From Panacagrimonas sp041635265 (lineage in GTDB: Bacteria; Pseudomonadota; Gammaproteobacteria; Nevskiales; Nevskiaceae): 20,989 bases of DNA. This document shows positions 6,675 through 15,263 of the stretch, one piece after another. Location of the stretch: positions 1 through 20,989 of the forward strand of contig JBFJJV010000039.1 in NCBI GenBank assembly GCA_041635265.1. The letters run 5' to 3'. The notes beneath the pieces are model-generated. The model saw nothing but the letters and a program-made list of their open reading frames with translations, had not been told where the DNA came from and did not search any database. The stretch's first letter is position 1, and every line of letters begins with the position of its first letter. The translations under genes and the position numbers were made by a program.

Positions 6675-7619
6675 ATGACAGTGGCACCTTTGCAGATTGA
6701 ACTGGTTCGTGGCTTGCACAATGTGCGCAAGTCGCATCGTGGTTGCGTGTTGACGGTCGGAAAATTTGACGGCGTTCATCTCGGTCATCAAGCGCTGCTC
6801 AAGCAGACGCGGGAGGCAGCCGATGCCCATGGCCTGCCCGCGACCGTCTTCAGCTTCGACCCTTCTCCGCAGGAATTCTTTAGCCCGGATAAGCCGGTCG
6901 TGCGCATTAGCACATTTCGCGACAAGCTGATCGCGCTTCAACGTTATGGCGTTGATTGCGTACTGATGTCCAGCTTTGATCAGGCCATGGCGGACACGTC
7001 ACGGGAAGATTTCGTCGAGAAAATTCTGGTCGAAAAGTTGGGAATCAAGGTCATCGTCGTCGGCGATGACCTGCGCTTTGGACATAACCGGGAAGGGGAC
7101 ATCAACTATCTGTTGGCACGCAGCCAGGAGCTGGGTTATACGGTCACCAATGTCGATACCGTCGAGGCCAACGGCATTCGATGCAGTTCCAGTGCAGTGC
7201 GCGCGGCCCTGAGTCAATGTAATTTTCCCCTGGCGGAGCAGATGCTGGGACGGCCCTACGCAGTGACTGGCCGAATTCGAAAAGGCCTGCAGTTGGGCCG
7301 CACCATGAATATGCCGACGGCCAATATCTCCGTGCAGAAACCCCTGGCGATTCCGCTCGGCGTTTATGCGGTGCTGGCCCGATGCGCCGGTGCCAGCTGG
7401 CAGGGTGTGGCGAGTCTGGGTGTGCGGCCTACGCTGGGGCTTACCCAGCGCCTGCTTGAAACCCATTTGTTTGATGCCGACATGGATCTTTACGGAAAGC
7501 TGCTCGAAGTCGAATTTCGACATCATTTACGGCCGGAAGAAAAGTTCGAGTCCATCGATACCTTGCAAGTTCAGATGCACAAGGACGCCGCCGAGGCTCG
7601 CCGATTGCTCAATTCCTGA
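6675..7619 (+). CDS. ribF: Bifunctional riboflavin kinase / FAD synthetase
   Basis: RibF phosphorylates riboflavin to FMN and adenylylates FMN to FAD. The 314-residue protein has an N-terminal nucleotidyltransferase domain (about 15-180) with VGKFDGVHLGHQALL (28-42), FSFDPSP (59-65), and a CSSSAVRAAL segment (170-179) where ISSTxIR is usual. The C-terminal riboflavin kinase domain (about 190-310) has GRPYAVTGRIRKG (192-204), PTANI (214-218), and Glu262 in LLETHLFD (260-267). The start at 6675 gives the standard length; the frame is open back to 6474 inside murJ with an implausible Cys-rich sequence. Its stop lies in the first copy of a 20-bp tandem repeat. ribF-ileS-lspA-ispH is a conserved gammaproteobacterial cluster. 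Confidence 0.95.
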   Translation: MTVAPLQIELVRGLHNVRKSHRGCVLTVGKFDGVHLGHQALLKQTREAADAHGLPATVFSFDPSPQEFFSPDKPVVRISTFRDKLIALQRYGVDCVLMSSFDQAMADTSREDFVEKILVEKLGIKVIVVGDDLRFGHNREGDINYLLARSQELGYTVTNVDTVEANGIRCSSSAVRAALSQCNFPLAEQMLGRPYAVTGRIRKGLQLGRTMNMPTANISVQKPLAIPLGVYAVLARCAGASWQGVASLGVRPTLGLTQRLLETHLFDADMDLYGKLLEVEFRHHLRPEEKFESIDTLQVQMHKDAAEARRLLNS

Positions 7620-7653
7620 TTCAAGTAATTTAATCCTGATTCAAGTAATTTAA
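7614..7653. repeat. Perfect 2 x 20-bp tandem repeat at the ribF stop
   Basis: TCCTGATTCAAGTAATTTAA occurs twice back to back, at 7614-7633 and 7634-7653, without a mismatch. The first copy contains the ribF TGA (7617-7619). The second lies in the gap before ileS, so the duplication lengthens the spacer without changing either protein. Confidence 0.97.
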
Positions 7654-7670
7654 CCTTTCCTGCCTATCCC

Positions 7671-10487
7671 GTGGATTACAAGCAAACACTTAACCTGCCC
7701 AAGACCGATTTCCCCATGCAGGCCAATCTCGCCAAGCGTGAGCCCGAATTTCTGGCGCGCTGGGAATCCGAGAAGCTCTACCAGAACATTCAAGCCTCCA
7801 CGCAGGGCAGAGAGCCTTATCGTTTTGTGGATGGGCCGCCCTACGCCAATGGCGATATTCACATCGGTCACGCGGTCAACAAGGTGCTCAAGGACATCAT
7901 CATCAAGTCACGTCGACTCGATGGTCGCGATGCGCCTTTCGTCCCGGGCTGGGACTGTCACGGCCTCCCGATTGAGCTTCAGGTCGAAAAGAAGCATGGC
8001 AAGGTCGGGCAGAAGCTGGATGCCGCCGAATTTCGTGCCAAGTGTCGCGAGTACGCGCAGCAGCAGATCGATCGACAGCGCGCTGATTTCAAGCGCCTTG
8101 GCGTTCTGGCGGACTGGGATCGTCCTTACCTGACGATGGACCCGCGTTTTGAGGCCGAGCAGTTGCGCTGCCTGTCCAGTATCGCCCAACGTGGTCACGT
8201 CGTTCGTGGCTTCAAGCCGGTGCACTGGTGTCTGGATTGTGGCTCCTCACTGGCTGAAGCTGAAGTTGAATACGAGGACAAGCAGTCTTTCCAGATTGAC
8301 GTGCGCTTCGCCGCCCTTGACCCGGACGATCTCGCCAAACGATTCAAGACCAGCGACGCCACGCAAGCAGCGTTCGTCATCTGGACCACCACGCCTTGGA
8401 CGCTGCCAGCCAATCAGGCGGTTGCCATCAACGCCAAGCTTAAATACGCGCTGGTCCAGATGCGGGACGCCGGGCGCGTCATCATTGCTGAAGAACTGGT
8501 GGAATCCGTTGCCAAGCGTTGGCAGGACGACGCGGAGATTCTGGCCATTATTGATGGCAGCGCCCTCGAGGGCGCGCAGGCGGCTCATCCGTTTGCCGAC
8601 CGCAATGTGCCCATTATCTGTGCCGATCACGTGACCCTAGACGCCGGTACCGGCCTGGTTCATACCGCGCCGGCACACGGCGCGGACGATTATTCCGTTG
8701 GCATGATTTACAAACTGCCGGTGGATAATCCGGTGATGTCGAATGGCGTTTTCGCCGACGGGACACCGCTGGTGTCCGGTCAGCATGTGCGCAAGGCAGA
8801 CGAGGTTGTTCTGCAAGGTCTCGCCGAGCGAGGCGCGCTGGTCCGGCGTGCCACTCTGAATCACAGCTTTCCGCATTGCTGGCGGCACAAATCCCCTTTG
8901 ATTTTCCGAGCCACTCCACAGTGGTTTGTCTCGATGGACGAAAAGGGGCTGCGTGAGCAAGCGTTGAAATCGATTGCAGAAACAAAATGGATTCCGGAGT
9001 GGGGTGAAGCCCGTATCCGCGAAATGGTGGCGGGTCGGCCAGACTGGTGCATCTCGCGGCAGCGCACTTGGGGTGTGCCCATGGCGGTATTTGTGCATCG
9101 TGAAAAGCAGACCTTGCATCCGGATTCCTCAGCGCTGTTGATCAAGATCGCGGAAAAAGTGGAGCAGCAGGGCCTTGAAGCCTGGTTCGGCTCGTCACCT
9201 GCGGACTGGGGCGTGGATGAAGGCGAGTATGAGAAGTGCAATGACACGCTCGACGTCTGGTTTGATTCGGGCGTAGTGCATCAGTGCTGGTTCAAGGCGC
9301 TCGAACCAAAGCTTCTGGATGAGCAGGGCAACGCCCCGATGGGCGATCTGTATCTGGAAGGCTCGGATCAGCATCGTGGTTGGTTTCAATCCTCGCTGCT
9401 GACCAGTACCGCGATGCACGGTCGCGCGCCTTACCGTTCGGTGCTGACGCACGGGTTCACCGTGGACGAGCAGGGGCGCAAAATGTCGAAGTCCATGGGC
9501 AATGTGGTCGCCCCGCAGCAGGTCACCAAGACGCTGGGCGCTGATGTGCTGCGTCTGTGGGTGGCGGCCAGCGATTACTCAGGTGAGATCGCGGTTTCAG
9601 ACAAGCTGCTCAAACGGATCGCGGACGCCTATCGACGTATTCGCAACACCGCGCGCTTCCTGCTCGGCAATCTGCATGGCTTTGATCCTGATCAGGACAT
9701 GGTCGCGATCGACGACATGGTTGCGGTCGATCGCTGGTCGCTGGCGCAGGCGGGCAAGCTCCAGGCAGAGCTGAAAAAAGCCTATGCGGATTGTGCTTTT
9801 CACGTGGTCTATCAGAAGTTGCACAATTACTGCGTGGTCGATCTCGGGGGCGGATACCTGGATATCCTTAAGGACCGGCTCTACACCACAGGGGCCAAGA
9901 GTCTGCCCCGGCGCTCCGCGCAGAGCGCGATGTGGCACATTCTGGAAAGTCTGGAGCGCTGGATTGCGCCCATCCTTTCTTTTACTGCCGATGAAATATG
10001 GCAGCTGATGCCAGGCAAGCAGGGCAGCACCGTTTTTGCGCAGCAGTGGCATGCCATTCCACAGTCCGCCATTGGCGATACGGTGAACTGGAAGCAGTTG
10101 CTGGTGGTCCGAGAAGCCGTGCGCAAGGTGCTGGAAGGTTTACGCGGCGCCGGACAGATCGGTTCTGGGTTGAATGCCAATCTTCATCTCTATGTAGAAG
10201 GCGTTTCTTTGGACGCCCTGCAGATGCTGGGCGAAGAACTCCGATTCTGGTTCATCACCTCTGAAGCGCAGGTGTCCCCGCTGATCGAGGCGCCAGCCAA
10301 TGCGCAGAGCTTCAAACTGGAGAGCGGTGATACGCTCAAGCTCGTTGCCAAGGCTTCCGAATCCGCCAAATGTGAGCGCTGCTGGCATCAGCGGCCGGAT
10401 GTGGGCAGTTATGTTGAACACCCCGGCCTTTGCGGGCGTTGCCTGGCGAATGTTGCCGGAGCGGGTGAGGCAAGAAGCTATGTATAG
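7671..10487 (+). CDS. ileS: Isoleucyl-tRNA synthetase
   Basis: This class I synthetase charges tRNA-Ile and edits misactivated valine. The 938-residue protein equals E. coli IleRS in length. It shows the HIGH signature at 64-67 in PYANGDIHIGHAVNK, the editing-domain segment TTPWTLPANQAVA (about 239-251), WCISRQRTWGVP, VWFDSGV, and KMSKS at 604-608. The C-terminal zinc cluster has Cys901, Cys904, Cys921 and Cys924 (CERC and CGRC). The start is a GTG at 7671, chosen because DYKQTLNLPKTDFPM follows at once, as in E. coli; no Shine-Dalgarno precedes it. The bacterial zinc-containing form suggests the ordinary mupirocin-sensitive type, by inference only. lspA follows after 63 bp. Confidence 0.97.
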   Translation: MDYKQTLNLPKTDFPMQANLAKREPEFLARWESEKLYQNIQASTQGREPYRFVDGPPYANGDIHIGHAVNKVLKDIIIKSRRLDGRDAPFVPGWDCHGLPIELQVEKKHGKVGQKLDAAEFRAKCREYAQQQIDRQRADFKRLGVLADWDRPYLTMDPRFEAEQLRCLSSIAQRGHVVRGFKPVHWCLDCGSSLAEAEVEYEDKQSFQIDVRFAALDPDDLAKRFKTSDATQAAFVIWTTTPWTLPANQAVAINAKLKYALVQMRDAGRVIIAEELVESVAKRWQDDAEILAIIDGSALEGAQAAHPFADRNVPIICADHVTLDAGTGLVHTAPAHGADDYSVGMIYKLPVDNPVMSNGVFADGTPLVSGQHVRKADEVVLQGLAERGALVRRATLNHSFPHCWRHKSPLIFRATPQWFVSMDEKGLREQALKSIAETKWIPEWGEARIREMVAGRPDWCISRQRTWGVPMAVFVHREKQTLHPDSSALLIKIAEKVEQQGLEAWFGSSPADWGVDEGEYEKCNDTLDVWFDSGVVHQCWFKALEPKLLDEQGNAPMGDLYLEGSDQHRGWFQSSLLTSTAMHGRAPYRSVLTHGFTVDEQGRKMSKSMGNVVAPQQVTKTLGADVLRLWVAASDYSGEIAVSDKLLKRIADAYRRIRNTARFLLGNLHGFDPDQDMVAIDDMVAVDRWSLAQAGKLQAELKKAYADCAFHVVYQKLHNYCVVDLGGGYLDILKDRLYTTGAKSLPRRSAQSAMWHILESLERWIAPILSFTADEIWQLMPGKQGSTVFAQQWHAIPQSAIGDTVNWKQLLVVREAVRKVLEGLRGAGQIGSGLNANLHLYVEGVSLDALQMLGEELRFWFITSEAQVSPLIEAPANAQSFKLESGDTLKLVAKASESAKCERCWHQRPDVGSYVEHPGLCGRCLANVAGAGEARSYV

Positions 10488-10550
10488 ACTGCACGATGGC
10501 GCGCAAAGATTCTGGCGGGTTTCGACGATCTCATGAGGAATGCCAACTAA

Positions 10551-11069
10551 ATGGGCTTTCACTACAGCAATGTTCACTGGCTATGGTTTTCGGCCCTGGT
10601 CATGCTCGCAGATCAGATCACCAAGCAGTTGGTCATTCGAAATCTGTCGCTATTCGAATCGCTCCCTGTCCTGCCGCATCTGAACTGGACCCATCTGCAG
10701 AACAAGGGCGCCGCGTTTTCCATGCTCGGCAATATGCCGCCCTGGTTCTTCGTGCTGCTGGGTGTCGGCGTTTCTGTCGGTATTCTGATCTGGCTCAGGA
10801 GAAACCCGCACGGTCAACGGATCGTGGCATTTGGACTCGCGTTGATTCTCGGCGGTGCGCTGGGCAATGTGATTGACCGTGTTCGTCTCGGCCATGTGAC
10901 GGATTTTATCGATGTCTACTACCAGAACTGGCATTTTGCTGCCTTCAATATTGCCGATGCCGCGATCACGGTCGGCGCCGGACTTTTAATTCTGGATATG
11001 CTGATCGAAATCATTCGAGAGCGGCGTGCGGCGCGTCGGAGCGAATCGGGCGAGGAGAAACAGGCCTGA
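10551..11069 (+). CDS. lspA: Lipoprotein signal peptidase (signal peptidase II)
   Basis: LspA is an inner-membrane aspartyl protease that removes the signal peptide from diacylated prolipoproteins. The 172-residue protein has four hydrophobic segments (about 8-26, 64-82, 90-107 and 134-156). The catalytic aspartates are Asp109 in GNVIDR and Asp136 in FNIADAAI; the conserved D21-Q-I-T-K and NKGAAFS (51-57) are also present. The tail is strongly charged. The ATG at 10551 has GAGGA about 11 bases upstream. The stop overlaps the ispH start by one base (TGATG). In E. coli an fkpB gene sits between lspA and ispH; here it is absent. Confidence 0.96.
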   Translation: MGFHYSNVHWLWFSALVMLADQITKQLVIRNLSLFESLPVLPHLNWTHLQNKGAAFSMLGNMPPWFFVLLGVGVSVGILIWLRRNPHGQRIVAFGLALILGGALGNVIDRVRLGHVTDFIDVYYQNWHFAAFNIADAAITVGAGLLILDMLIEIIRERRAARRSESGEEKQA

Positions 11070-12016
11070 TGGAAATTCTGCTGGCCAATCCGCGAGGCTT
11101 TTGTGCCGGGGTTGATCGTGCCATCGAAATTGTGGAGCGTGCGCTCGAACAGCTGGGGGCGCCGATCTATGTGCGTCACGAGGTGGTGCACAATAAATAC
11201 GTGGTCGATGATCTTCGTAGCAAGGGTGCAATTTTCGTCGAAGAGATTGAGGAAATTCCGGCCGGCGCCACCTGTATTTTCTCTGCTCATGGCGTCTCAC
11301 AAGCGGTCAGGGCTGAAGCTGTGGCGCGGGGTCTGACCGTGTTTGATGCCACTTGTCCTCTGGTGACCAAGGTCCATATCGAAGTCAAACGCTATTCGCG
11401 CGAGGGGCGCGACGTCGTTTTGATTGGGCACCAGGGTCATCCTGAGGTTGAGGGCACCATGGGTCAGTTCGATGATGCTTTTGGTGGCCAGATTCATCTG
11501 GTGGAGACGCCGGATAACGCGTTCGCTTTGAGGCTGAAACAGGAAGATCATGTTTCCTATGTCACCCAGACGACCTTGTCAGTAGATGACACCGCTCAGG
11601 TCATTGAGGCTTTGCGTCAGCGCTTTCCGAAGATTCAGGGACCACGTAAAGACGATATCTGTTACGCCACTACCAATCGCCAGGAGGCGGTCAAGGAATT
11701 GGCACAAAAGTGTGAAGTTCTGCTGGTGGTCGGCTCGCGGAACAGTTCCAATTCCAATCGATTGCGAGAGCTGGCCGAGACCAGCGGTGCCATTGCCTAC
11801 CTCATTGACGGCCCGGACGATATCGATAGCAAATGGTTCGCAGGCGTGCAGCGGGTCGGGGTCACTGCCGGTGCCAGTGCGCCAGAGGTGCTGGTACAGC
11901 AGGTGGCCGCGTGCTTGAAAGCGTTGGGCGGCTCTGAGCCGATGGAGCTCAACGGCAGGGAAGAAAATATTGTGTTTGTTCTGCCGCCGGCGCTGCGCAA
12001 GGCAAAGACCATTTAG
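11069..12016 (+). CDS. ispH: 4-hydroxy-3-methylbut-2-enyl diphosphate reductase
   Basis: IspH is the last enzyme of the MEP pathway. It reduces HMBPP to isopentenyl and dimethylallyl diphosphate through a [4Fe-4S] cluster in the cytoplasm. The 315-residue protein has the three cluster cysteines: Cys12 in RGFCAGVDRAI, Cys96 in DATCPLVTKVH and Cys198 in DDICYATTNRQ. His41, His124 and Glu126 (GHPEVEGT) and the SSNSNRL diphosphate-binding segment (226-232) are also present. The ATG at 11069 overlaps the lspA stop, and a GAGGAG lies about 11 bases before it. Its product feeds polyprenyl synthesis by IspB, encoded 10 kb away in the same window. Confidence 0.97.
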   Translation: MEILLANPRGFCAGVDRAIEIVERALEQLGAPIYVRHEVVHNKYVVDDLRSKGAIFVEEIEEIPAGATCIFSAHGVSQAVRAEAVARGLTVFDATCPLVTKVHIEVKRYSREGRDVVLIGHQGHPEVEGTMGQFDDAFGGQIHLVETPDNAFALRLKQEDHVSYVTQTTLSVDDTAQVIEALRQRFPKIQGPRKDDICYATTNRQEAVKELAQKCEVLLVVGSRNSSNSNRLRELAETSGAIAYLIDGPDDIDSKWFAGVQRVGVTAGASAPEVLVQQVAACLKALGGSEPMELNGREENIVFVLPPALRKAKTI

Positions 12017-12047
12017 CCAGCCGGCTTCCATCGCCCTGATCGCCAGA

Positions 12048-12063
12048 GCGGAATGCATTCCGC
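12048..12063. repeat. Perfect 16-bp palindrome 32 bp after ispH
   Basis: GCGGAATGCATTCCGC reads the same on both strands. It has no loop and no T tract, so it is more like a dimer-binding operator or a weak cruciform than a classic terminator. No second copy was noticed in the window. Confidence 0.6.
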
Positions 12064-12226
12064 CACCGGCGCCCAAACTGGCCAAATCGTGGCAAATCAA
12101 GGGTATTTGGAAGATACCTCATGTGCTCTCTGAAAAGTGAGCCCCCTCCGCTCCAAAAGACGGACGCAGTGGGCCAAATGAGCAGCGGATTCAAGCCCGG
12201 ATACGGCCCGTTCAAACGGCGCTATG

Positions 12227-12235
12227 TGTTAGAAT
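12227..12235 (+). promoter_or_regulatory. Extended -10 promoter element for gyrA
   Basis: TGT-TAGAAT fits the extended -10 consensus TGnTATAAT. No good -35 lies 16-18 bp upstream. Extended -10 promoters can work without one. The start would be near 12242, about 66 nt before the gyrA ATG. Confidence 0.45.
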
Positions 12236-12307
12236 TTCCTCAGATTTAATCCCTAATTAGAACCCTCGTTCAGGCTTGGCTTTCAGCTCGGCCCAAAGAC
12301 CCCCTTT

Positions 12308-15001
12308 ATGACCGAATTTGCCAAGGAAGTTCTGAGCGTCAATCTCGAAGACGAGATGCGGCGCTCTTATCTGGATTACGCCATGAGCGTGATCGTCGGC
12401 CGCGCCCTCCCGGATGCCCGTGACGGACTCAAGCCGGTCCATCGCCGGATTCTTTACGCGATGAGTCAGCTGAACAACACCTGGAACCGGCCCTACATCA
12501 AGTGCGCCCGCGTTGTGGGCGATGTCATCGGTAAATACCATCCGCACGGTGATACCGCTGCCTATGACGCTCTTGTGCGCATGGCCCAGGACTTTTCGCT
12601 GCGTCATCCGCTGGTTGACGGACAGGGCAATTTTGGCTCGGTGGACGGTGATCCGCCCGCGGCCATGCGCTACACCGAGTGCCGCATGGCGAGGCTCGCT
12701 TCGGAGTTGCTGGCCGACATTGATTCCGACACGGTCGATTTCATTCCTAATTACGATGAAAAAGACGTGGAACCGGTCGTGCTGCCCACTCGGGTGCCGC
12801 AGTTGCTGGTCAACGGCTCGGCTGGTATTGCAGTCGGCCTGGCCACCAATATTCCGCCGCATAATCTGTCGGAAGTCATCGATGGCTGCTTGGCATTGAT
12901 CGACAATGCGGACATCGATATTGCGGGGCTGATGAAGCTGATTCCGGCTCCGGATTTCCCCACAGCCGGCTTGTTGCTGGATGCGCATGGGCTGGTTGAT
13001 GCTTACAACACCGGTCGCGGTCGCATCGTCATCCGTTCGCGTACCCACTTCGAAGAGATCGGCAACGATCGCATGGCGATCATCGTCACCGAACTGCCCT
13101 ATCAGGTGAACAAGGCGCGGCTGCAGGAGCGCATTGCTGAGCTGGTCAAGGAAAAGAAGATCACCGGCATCAGCGAAATTCGCGACGAGTCTGACCGCGA
13201 CGGCATGCGCGTCGTGATCGAGCTCAAACGTGGTGAAAACGAAGAAGTTGCGCTGAACAATCTGTTCCAGCAGACCAGTATGCAGGTGACCTTCGGGATC
13301 AATATCGTGGCCCTGGAAGGCGGGCAGCCGCGCACGATGAATCTCAAGGAGCTGCTGGAGATCTTTGTGCGGCACCGTCGTGACGTCGTCACCCGACGGA
13401 CCCGCTATCTGTTGCGTGAAGCGCGCAAGAAGGCGCACATTCTTGAAGGTCTGGCCGTCGCACTGGCCAATATCGACGAGATGATCGAGATGATCAAGCG
13501 CTCGCCCAACTCAGCCGAGGCCAAGGCGGCATTGATGGCGGAGACCTGGGAGCCAGGACTGGTCACCACGCTGTTGCAGCGCACGAATGCAGATGCTTCG
13601 CGCCCCGAAGATCTGGAGGAAGGGTTTGGCCTGAGCCTCGACGGCTACCGGCTTTCGGAAACGCAGGCCCAGGCGATTCTGGAAATGCGTCTGTCCAAGC
13701 TCACGGCGCTCGAGCAGGACAAGATTCACGAGGAGTTCAAGGAACTGCTCAATGCCATCATCGATTACCTGGACATTCTGGGTTCCGAACCCCGGCTTAT
13801 GACCGTCATTCGTGACGAGTTGCTGGCGATCAAGGAACAGTATGGCAATGAGCGCAAGACCGAGATTACCAATGCCGCCCTCAATATGGCGCGCGAAGAC
13901 CTGATTGCCCCGCAGGACATGGTGGTCACGCTGTCGCACGAGGGCTATGTCAAATCTGTGCCGCAGGACGAGTATCAGGCACAAAAACGTGGCGGGCGCG
14001 GCAAATTGGCGGCTGGCACCAAACAGGAAGATTTTGTCGATCGCATCTGGGCAGCCCATTCGCATGACTGGCTGCTGTGCTTTGGCTCGACCGGAAAAGT
14101 CTATAAATTACGGGTTTTTGAATTGCCACAGGGCTCACGCGGCTCGCGGGGCAGGCCCTTCGTCAATCTCCTGCCACTGGAGAGCGGCGAGAAAATCAGT
14201 GCTGTCCTGCCCATCAAGTCATTTGATGATCCGGGCAAATACATCTTCATGGCCACCCGCTTGGGCACGGTCAAGAAATCAGCGCTCACCAATTTTGGCA
14301 ACATCCGTTCCAATGGCATCATTGCGGTGGACCTGCGGATCGACGATGCCCTCGTCGGTGTCGCGCTCACCAACGGCAGCAGCGATGTCCTCTTGTTCAG
14401 CGACGCCGGCCGGGTAATCCGATTCAAGGAAAGCGATGTTCGTGGCATGGGTCGTACCGCGACTGGTGTTCGCGGAATGCGACTGATCAAACGGGGCGAA
14501 ACGAATGTCGACGATGACGGTTCTGAGGAAGCTTCAGCTGACGAAGCAGATACGAATGATGATGTAGAAGAAGCCACCATAACGGCACCGTCGCAGGCAA
14601 AAATCATCTCGCTCATCGTTGCCGATGAAGGCGAAATACTGACGGTTTCAGAGCTTGGCTACGGAAAGCGTACGTCTATTGACCAATTCCCAAGGCGCGG
14701 ACGAGGCGGGCAGGGTGTGCTCGCTCAAAGGTTGTCGGACAAGACCGGAAATCTGGTTGGTGCCATTGAAGTCCAAGAAGGTCATCAGGTCATGTTGATC
14801 TCCGAGGCCGGAATTCTCATCCGCTTCAAGACCACCGATGTCAGAAGCATGGGGCGCAATACCCAAGGTGTGCGTCTAATGCGGCCGGGTGACGGAGATC
14901 GTCTGGTGGGTTTGGATCGCGTGGAGGTTGAGGAGGAAGAGGCCGAAGCCGAGTCTGGGCCTGATGAAGATGGTTCGAGCGCTCCGAGTACGGATGCGTA
15001 G
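12308..15001 (+). CDS. gyrA: DNA gyrase subunit A
   Basis: GyrA forms the A2B2 gyrase that supercoils DNA with ATP; it carries the breakage-reunion site and the DNA-wrapping C-terminal domain. The 897-residue protein has the catalytic Tyr122 in MRYTECR. Its quinolone-resistance region matches E. coli numbering, with Thr83 and Asp87 in HPHGDTAAYD. The GyrA box QKRGGRG is at 559-565 and identifies it as GyrA rather than ParC. The beta-pinwheel domain contains an acidic insert (about 731-764) absent from E. coli GyrA, and the protein ends in an acidic tail (about 873-897). The ATG start gives MTEFAKEVLSVNLEDEM, close to the family start; no Shine-Dalgarno is visible. An extended -10 lies about 70 bp upstream. 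Confidence 0.97.
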   Translation: MTEFAKEVLSVNLEDEMRRSYLDYAMSVIVGRALPDARDGLKPVHRRILYAMSQLNNTWNRPYIKCARVVGDVIGKYHPHGDTAAYDALVRMAQDFSLRHPLVDGQGNFGSVDGDPPAAMRYTECRMARLASELLADIDSDTVDFIPNYDEKDVEPVVLPTRVPQLLVNGSAGIAVGLATNIPPHNLSEVIDGCLALIDNADIDIAGLMKLIPAPDFPTAGLLLDAHGLVDAYNTGRGRIVIRSRTHFEEIGNDRMAIIVTELPYQVNKARLQERIAELVKEKKITGISEIRDESDRDGMRVVIELKRGENEEVALNNLFQQTSMQVTFGINIVALEGGQPRTMNLKELLEIFVRHRRDVVTRRTRYLLREARKKAHILEGLAVALANIDEMIEMIKRSPNSAEAKAALMAETWEPGLVTTLLQRTNADASRPEDLEEGFGLSLDGYRLSETQAQAILEMRLSKLTALEQDKIHEEFKELLNAIIDYLDILGSEPRLMTVIRDELLAIKEQYGNERKTEITNAALNMAREDLIAPQDMVVTLSHEGYVKSVPQDEYQAQKRGGRGKLAAGTKQEDFVDRIWAAHSHDWLLCFGSTGKVYKLRVFELPQGSRGSRGRPFVNLLPLESGEKISAVLPIKSFDDPGKYIFMATRLGTVKKSALTNFGNIRSNGIIAVDLRIDDALVGVALTNGSSDVLLFSDAGRVIRFKESDVRGMGRTATGVRGMRLIKRGETNVDDDGSEEASADEADTNDDVEEATITAPSQAKIISLIVADEGEILTVSELGYGKRTSIDQFPRRGRGGQGVLAQRLSDKTGNLVGAIEVQEGHQVMLISEAGILIRFKTTDVRSMGRNTQGVRLMRPGDGDRLVGLDRVEVEEEEAEAESGPDEDGSSAPSTDA

Positions 15002-15263
15002 CACTTTATCCTGACGGTCGCCCGAGATTCGACGGCTGTCGAATCAGTCGTTCCGAGTTTCTTGTCGGGCAAGCCAAGAAGGCGTTCACATTTGCCAGGC
15101 GCAGGGTGTTGAAGCGCGAAGTCAGACGTCGACATCTGCTCGGCAAGGCGGGGCCAGGCTGTGGAACTTGAGGCAGTTCGCATGTTTGGCTTTGCGTTTG
15201 GCACCATAAATGCGCGTCCAAATACAGCGCGTAATCGAATCTGCTTAGGAGATCTTATTCGCA
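15002..15263. other. Intergenic region gyrA-mscS
   Basis: These 262 bp hold no ORF that looks like a protein. A hairpin lies at 15026-15045. The ribosome binding site of the next gene is at its end (TAGGAGAT, 15247-15254). I see no strong promoter. Confidence 0.6.
15026..15045. repeat. Inverted repeat after gyrA
   Basis: GATTCGAC (15026-15033) and GTCGAATC (15038-15045) form a perfect 8-bp stem with a GGCT loop, 25 bp after the gyrA stop. No T tract follows, so it may be a 3'-end stabilising hairpin or a factor-assisted termination site rather than a classic terminator. Confidence 0.6.

Larger units (their letters stand above)
12017..12307. other. Intergenic region ispH-gyrA
   Basis: These 291 bp hold no convincing gene. 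A perfect 16-bp palindrome lies at 12048-12063 and an extended -10 at 12227-12235. No T-tailed terminator for the ispH operon is visible. Confidence 0.7.

Noticed and set aside
7620..7670. T-box or other riboswitch before ileS
   Set aside because: The gap is about 50 bp and is explained by the tandem repeat; there is no room for a T-box, and these are not expected in this group.
12257..13438. 393-residue ORF antisense to gyrA
   Set aside because: It lies entirely opposite gyrA, a common effect of GC-rich third positions; the protein shows no family features.
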